Positions 5,862-6,831 of a stretch of DNA of 6,831 nucleotides are shown piece by piece. Below the pieces are notes generated by a model. The model searched no databases and was not told the origin of the DNA. It saw only the letters and a list, made by a program, of their open reading frames with translations. Within the stretch, counting starts at the first letter, position 1. Every line of letters starts with the position of its first letter. The DNA is from Clostridia bacterium (GTDB taxonomy: Bacteria > Bacillota > Peptococcia > Peptococcales > SKKY01): contig SKKY01000069.1 in NCBI GenBank assembly GCA_007123515.1, positions 1-6,831 of the forward strand. The letters run 5' to 3'. The position numbers and the translations under genes are program-made.

Positions 5862-6380
5862 CTAATCTTTTTTTCGACGCATCTTCTCAAGAGCCACCAA
5901 TACTTCCTGATCCAGGTTGCTTTCAAGATAATTTCTTTTTGCCGTTTTTTTAGGATCAATCAGACTGCGGTATTCGGACTGCGAATTTTCAATCTCCACA
6001 ACAAGCTCTCTTGCTGATATCCGATACGCCCCTTTTGACCAGATGATTTCCTGCTGCAGCTTATCTGAAGTGGCCACAAAAACCTGGCCGGTCTTTAGCA
6101 GTTTCCCTACTTCCTTTTCAATCACATGATCCGCAGTAATCCCTTCCGGACTAAAGATGACTTCCACATTATGATGAGTTCTGCGCTCACCAGGATTATC
6201 TTTAGCCTTATGTCCGTCAAAAACCAGAATGATCTGGTACTTTTTAAAACCTGCATAGTTATTAAGAATATGAATCAGACGGTCGCGGGCATCCTCTACA
6301 CTCTCTTTCATCATCTCCGAGAGCTTTGGCCAGCAGTTTAAGATATTGTATCCATCTATGACCAGGTAGCCATTCATCAT
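5862..6380 (-). CDS. yacP: YacP/Rae1-type NYN-domain endoribonuclease
   Basis: This 172-aa cytoplasmic protein belongs to the YacP-like NYN (PIN-fold) family. The B. subtilis member, Rae1, cleaves mRNA in the ribosomal A site. The N-terminus has the strand-plus-acid motif YLVIDGYNIL (D9, N12). Further candidate metal-binding acids are in LVFDGH (D55), GITADHVIEKE (D84) and VATSDKLQQ (D106), in the order expected for the family, and length matches it. A basic tail, RRKKD, ends the protein. Two consecutive ATGs (6380 and 6377) fit GAGG in the end of rlmB at 6 or 9 nt, so the exact start may be either. It starts 3 nt after the rlmB stop, the usual Firmicutes pairing, and is probably co-transcribed with it. 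Confidence 0.93.
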   Translation of the reverse strand: MMNGYLVIDGYNILNCWPKLSEMMKESVEDARDRLIHILNNYAGFKKYQIILVFDGHKAKDNPGERRTHHNVEVIFSPEGITADHVIEKEVGKLLKTGQVFVATSDKLQQEIIWSKGAYRISARELVVEIENSQSEYRSLIDPKKTAKRNYLESNLDQEVLVALEKMRRKKD

Positions 6381-6383
6381 CTG

Positions 6384-6831
6384 CTACCTCGCATCTTTTT
6401 TGGCTTCTGATTCGAAGCGCTGTCTGAGTAGTTCAAAAAGAATGACACCATTGGCCACAGAGACATTCAAAGAGTTTACCTGCCCGATCATCGGAATCGT
6501 CATAATGACATCGCATTTTTTTAACAGGTTCTGACTAACACCCTTACTTTCGTTACCAAGGATGATCGCAGCCGCCCCACTTATTTTCTCCCGGTAGATG
6601 CTGCTTCCTTCAAGATCAGTCCCGTAAATCCAGATATTCTTTTCCTTTAGCTTATCGATAATCTGTGAGAGATTGGTCACCCGGGCAATCAGCATGTTCT
6701 CAAGAGCCCCGGCCGAGGTTTTGGCCACGGTCTCAGAAAGCATCACCGAACGGTTCTTAGGAATGATAATCCCGTGAACGCCTGCAGCTTCTGCGGTACG
6801 AATGATCGCCCCAAAATTATGGGGATCCTCG
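6384..6831 (-). CDS. rlmB: 23S rRNA (guanosine-2251-2'-O)-methyltransferase, C-terminal part (5' end outside window)
   Basis: This SpoU/TrmH-family (SPOUT) enzyme uses SAM to methylate the ribose of G2251 in the 23S rRNA P-loop. The 148 visible residues are the catalytic domain and include motif 1 (DPHNFGAIIRTAEAAG, with the catalytic-type Asn and Arg), motif 2 (ILGNESKGVS) and motif 3 (IPMIGQVNSLNVSVANG), which form the knotted SAM site. The frame stays open to position 6831, so an ATG at 6746 is an internal Met rather than the start. The missing part should hold the N-terminal substrate-binding domain. The TAG stop lies 3 nt before yacP. Assignment to rlmB over other SpoU paralogues rests on the motifs together with the neighbouring yacP. 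Confidence 0.92.
   Translation of the reverse strand, partial: EDPHNFGAIIRTAEAAGVHGIIIPKNRSVMLSETVAKTSAGALENMLIARVTNLSQIIDKLKEKNIWIYGTDLEGSSIYREKISGAAAIILGNESKGVSQNLLKKCDVIMTIPMIGQVNSLNVSVANGVILFELLRQRFESEAKKDAR

Noticed and set aside
6384..6746. ATG at 6746 as the start of the rlmB product
   Set aside because: Conserved motif 1 (NFGAIIRTAEAAG) lies upstream in the same open frame, so the true start is outside the window.
1..6831. CRISPR arrays, insertion sequences or integrase genes
   Set aside because: No regularly spaced repeats, transposase-like frames or terminal inverted repeats were seen.

Overview
The window reads almost entirely on the minus strand and looks like chromosomal DNA of a low-to-moderate GC Gram-positive bacterium, most likely a clostridium. 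The evidence is the strong GGAGG-type ribosome sites, a near-consensus SigA-type promoter, T-rich intrinsic terminators, and the order rlmB - yacP - tRNA array - (insert) - tuf, which is a Firmicutes housekeeping neighbourhood. An affiliation with Eubacteriaceae/Acetobacterium-like clostridia is only a guess.

In the direction of transcription (from high to low coordinates), the window opens with the 3' part of rlmB (23S rRNA Gm2251 methyltransferase). The complete yacP/rae1 gene (NYN-domain endoribonuclease) follows, 3 nt after the rlmB stop. Next come a near-perfect promoter (TTGACA-17-TAGAAT) and five tRNA genes, all with encoded CCA: Thr(TGT), Tyr(GTA), initiator fMet(CAT), Thr(GGT) and elongator Met(CAT). 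A strong intrinsic terminator closes this unit.

Three tightly packed genes with their own promoter then lie between the tRNA array and tuf. They are a small integral-membrane protein of the isoprenylcysteine/phospholipid methyltransferase type (204 aa), a GH3-family acyl-adenylate-forming enzyme (535 aa, GTG start), and an 872-aa membrane receptor with GAF, GGDEF and HD-GYP domains. The first pair overlap by 41 nt and the second pair by 1 nt (TAATG), and one 12-bp terminator ends the set, so they almost certainly form one operon. The window ends with the first 68 codons of tuf (EF-Tu), which has its own leader.

The housekeeping parts are ordinary translation genes. The most interesting part is the three-gene operon: a carboxylate-activating enzyme and a possible membrane methyltransferase are co-translated with a multi-pass receptor that carries both c-di-GMP synthesis and breakdown domains. 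One testable reading is a small-molecule modification and sensing module coupled to c-di-GMP. Details worth checking are an A8 slippery run near the end of the first gene, where a -1 shift would end at a TGA forming a GTGA junction with the GH3 start; a degenerate nucleotide-binding loop in the GH3 protein; and loss of the product-inhibition site in the GGDEF domain.
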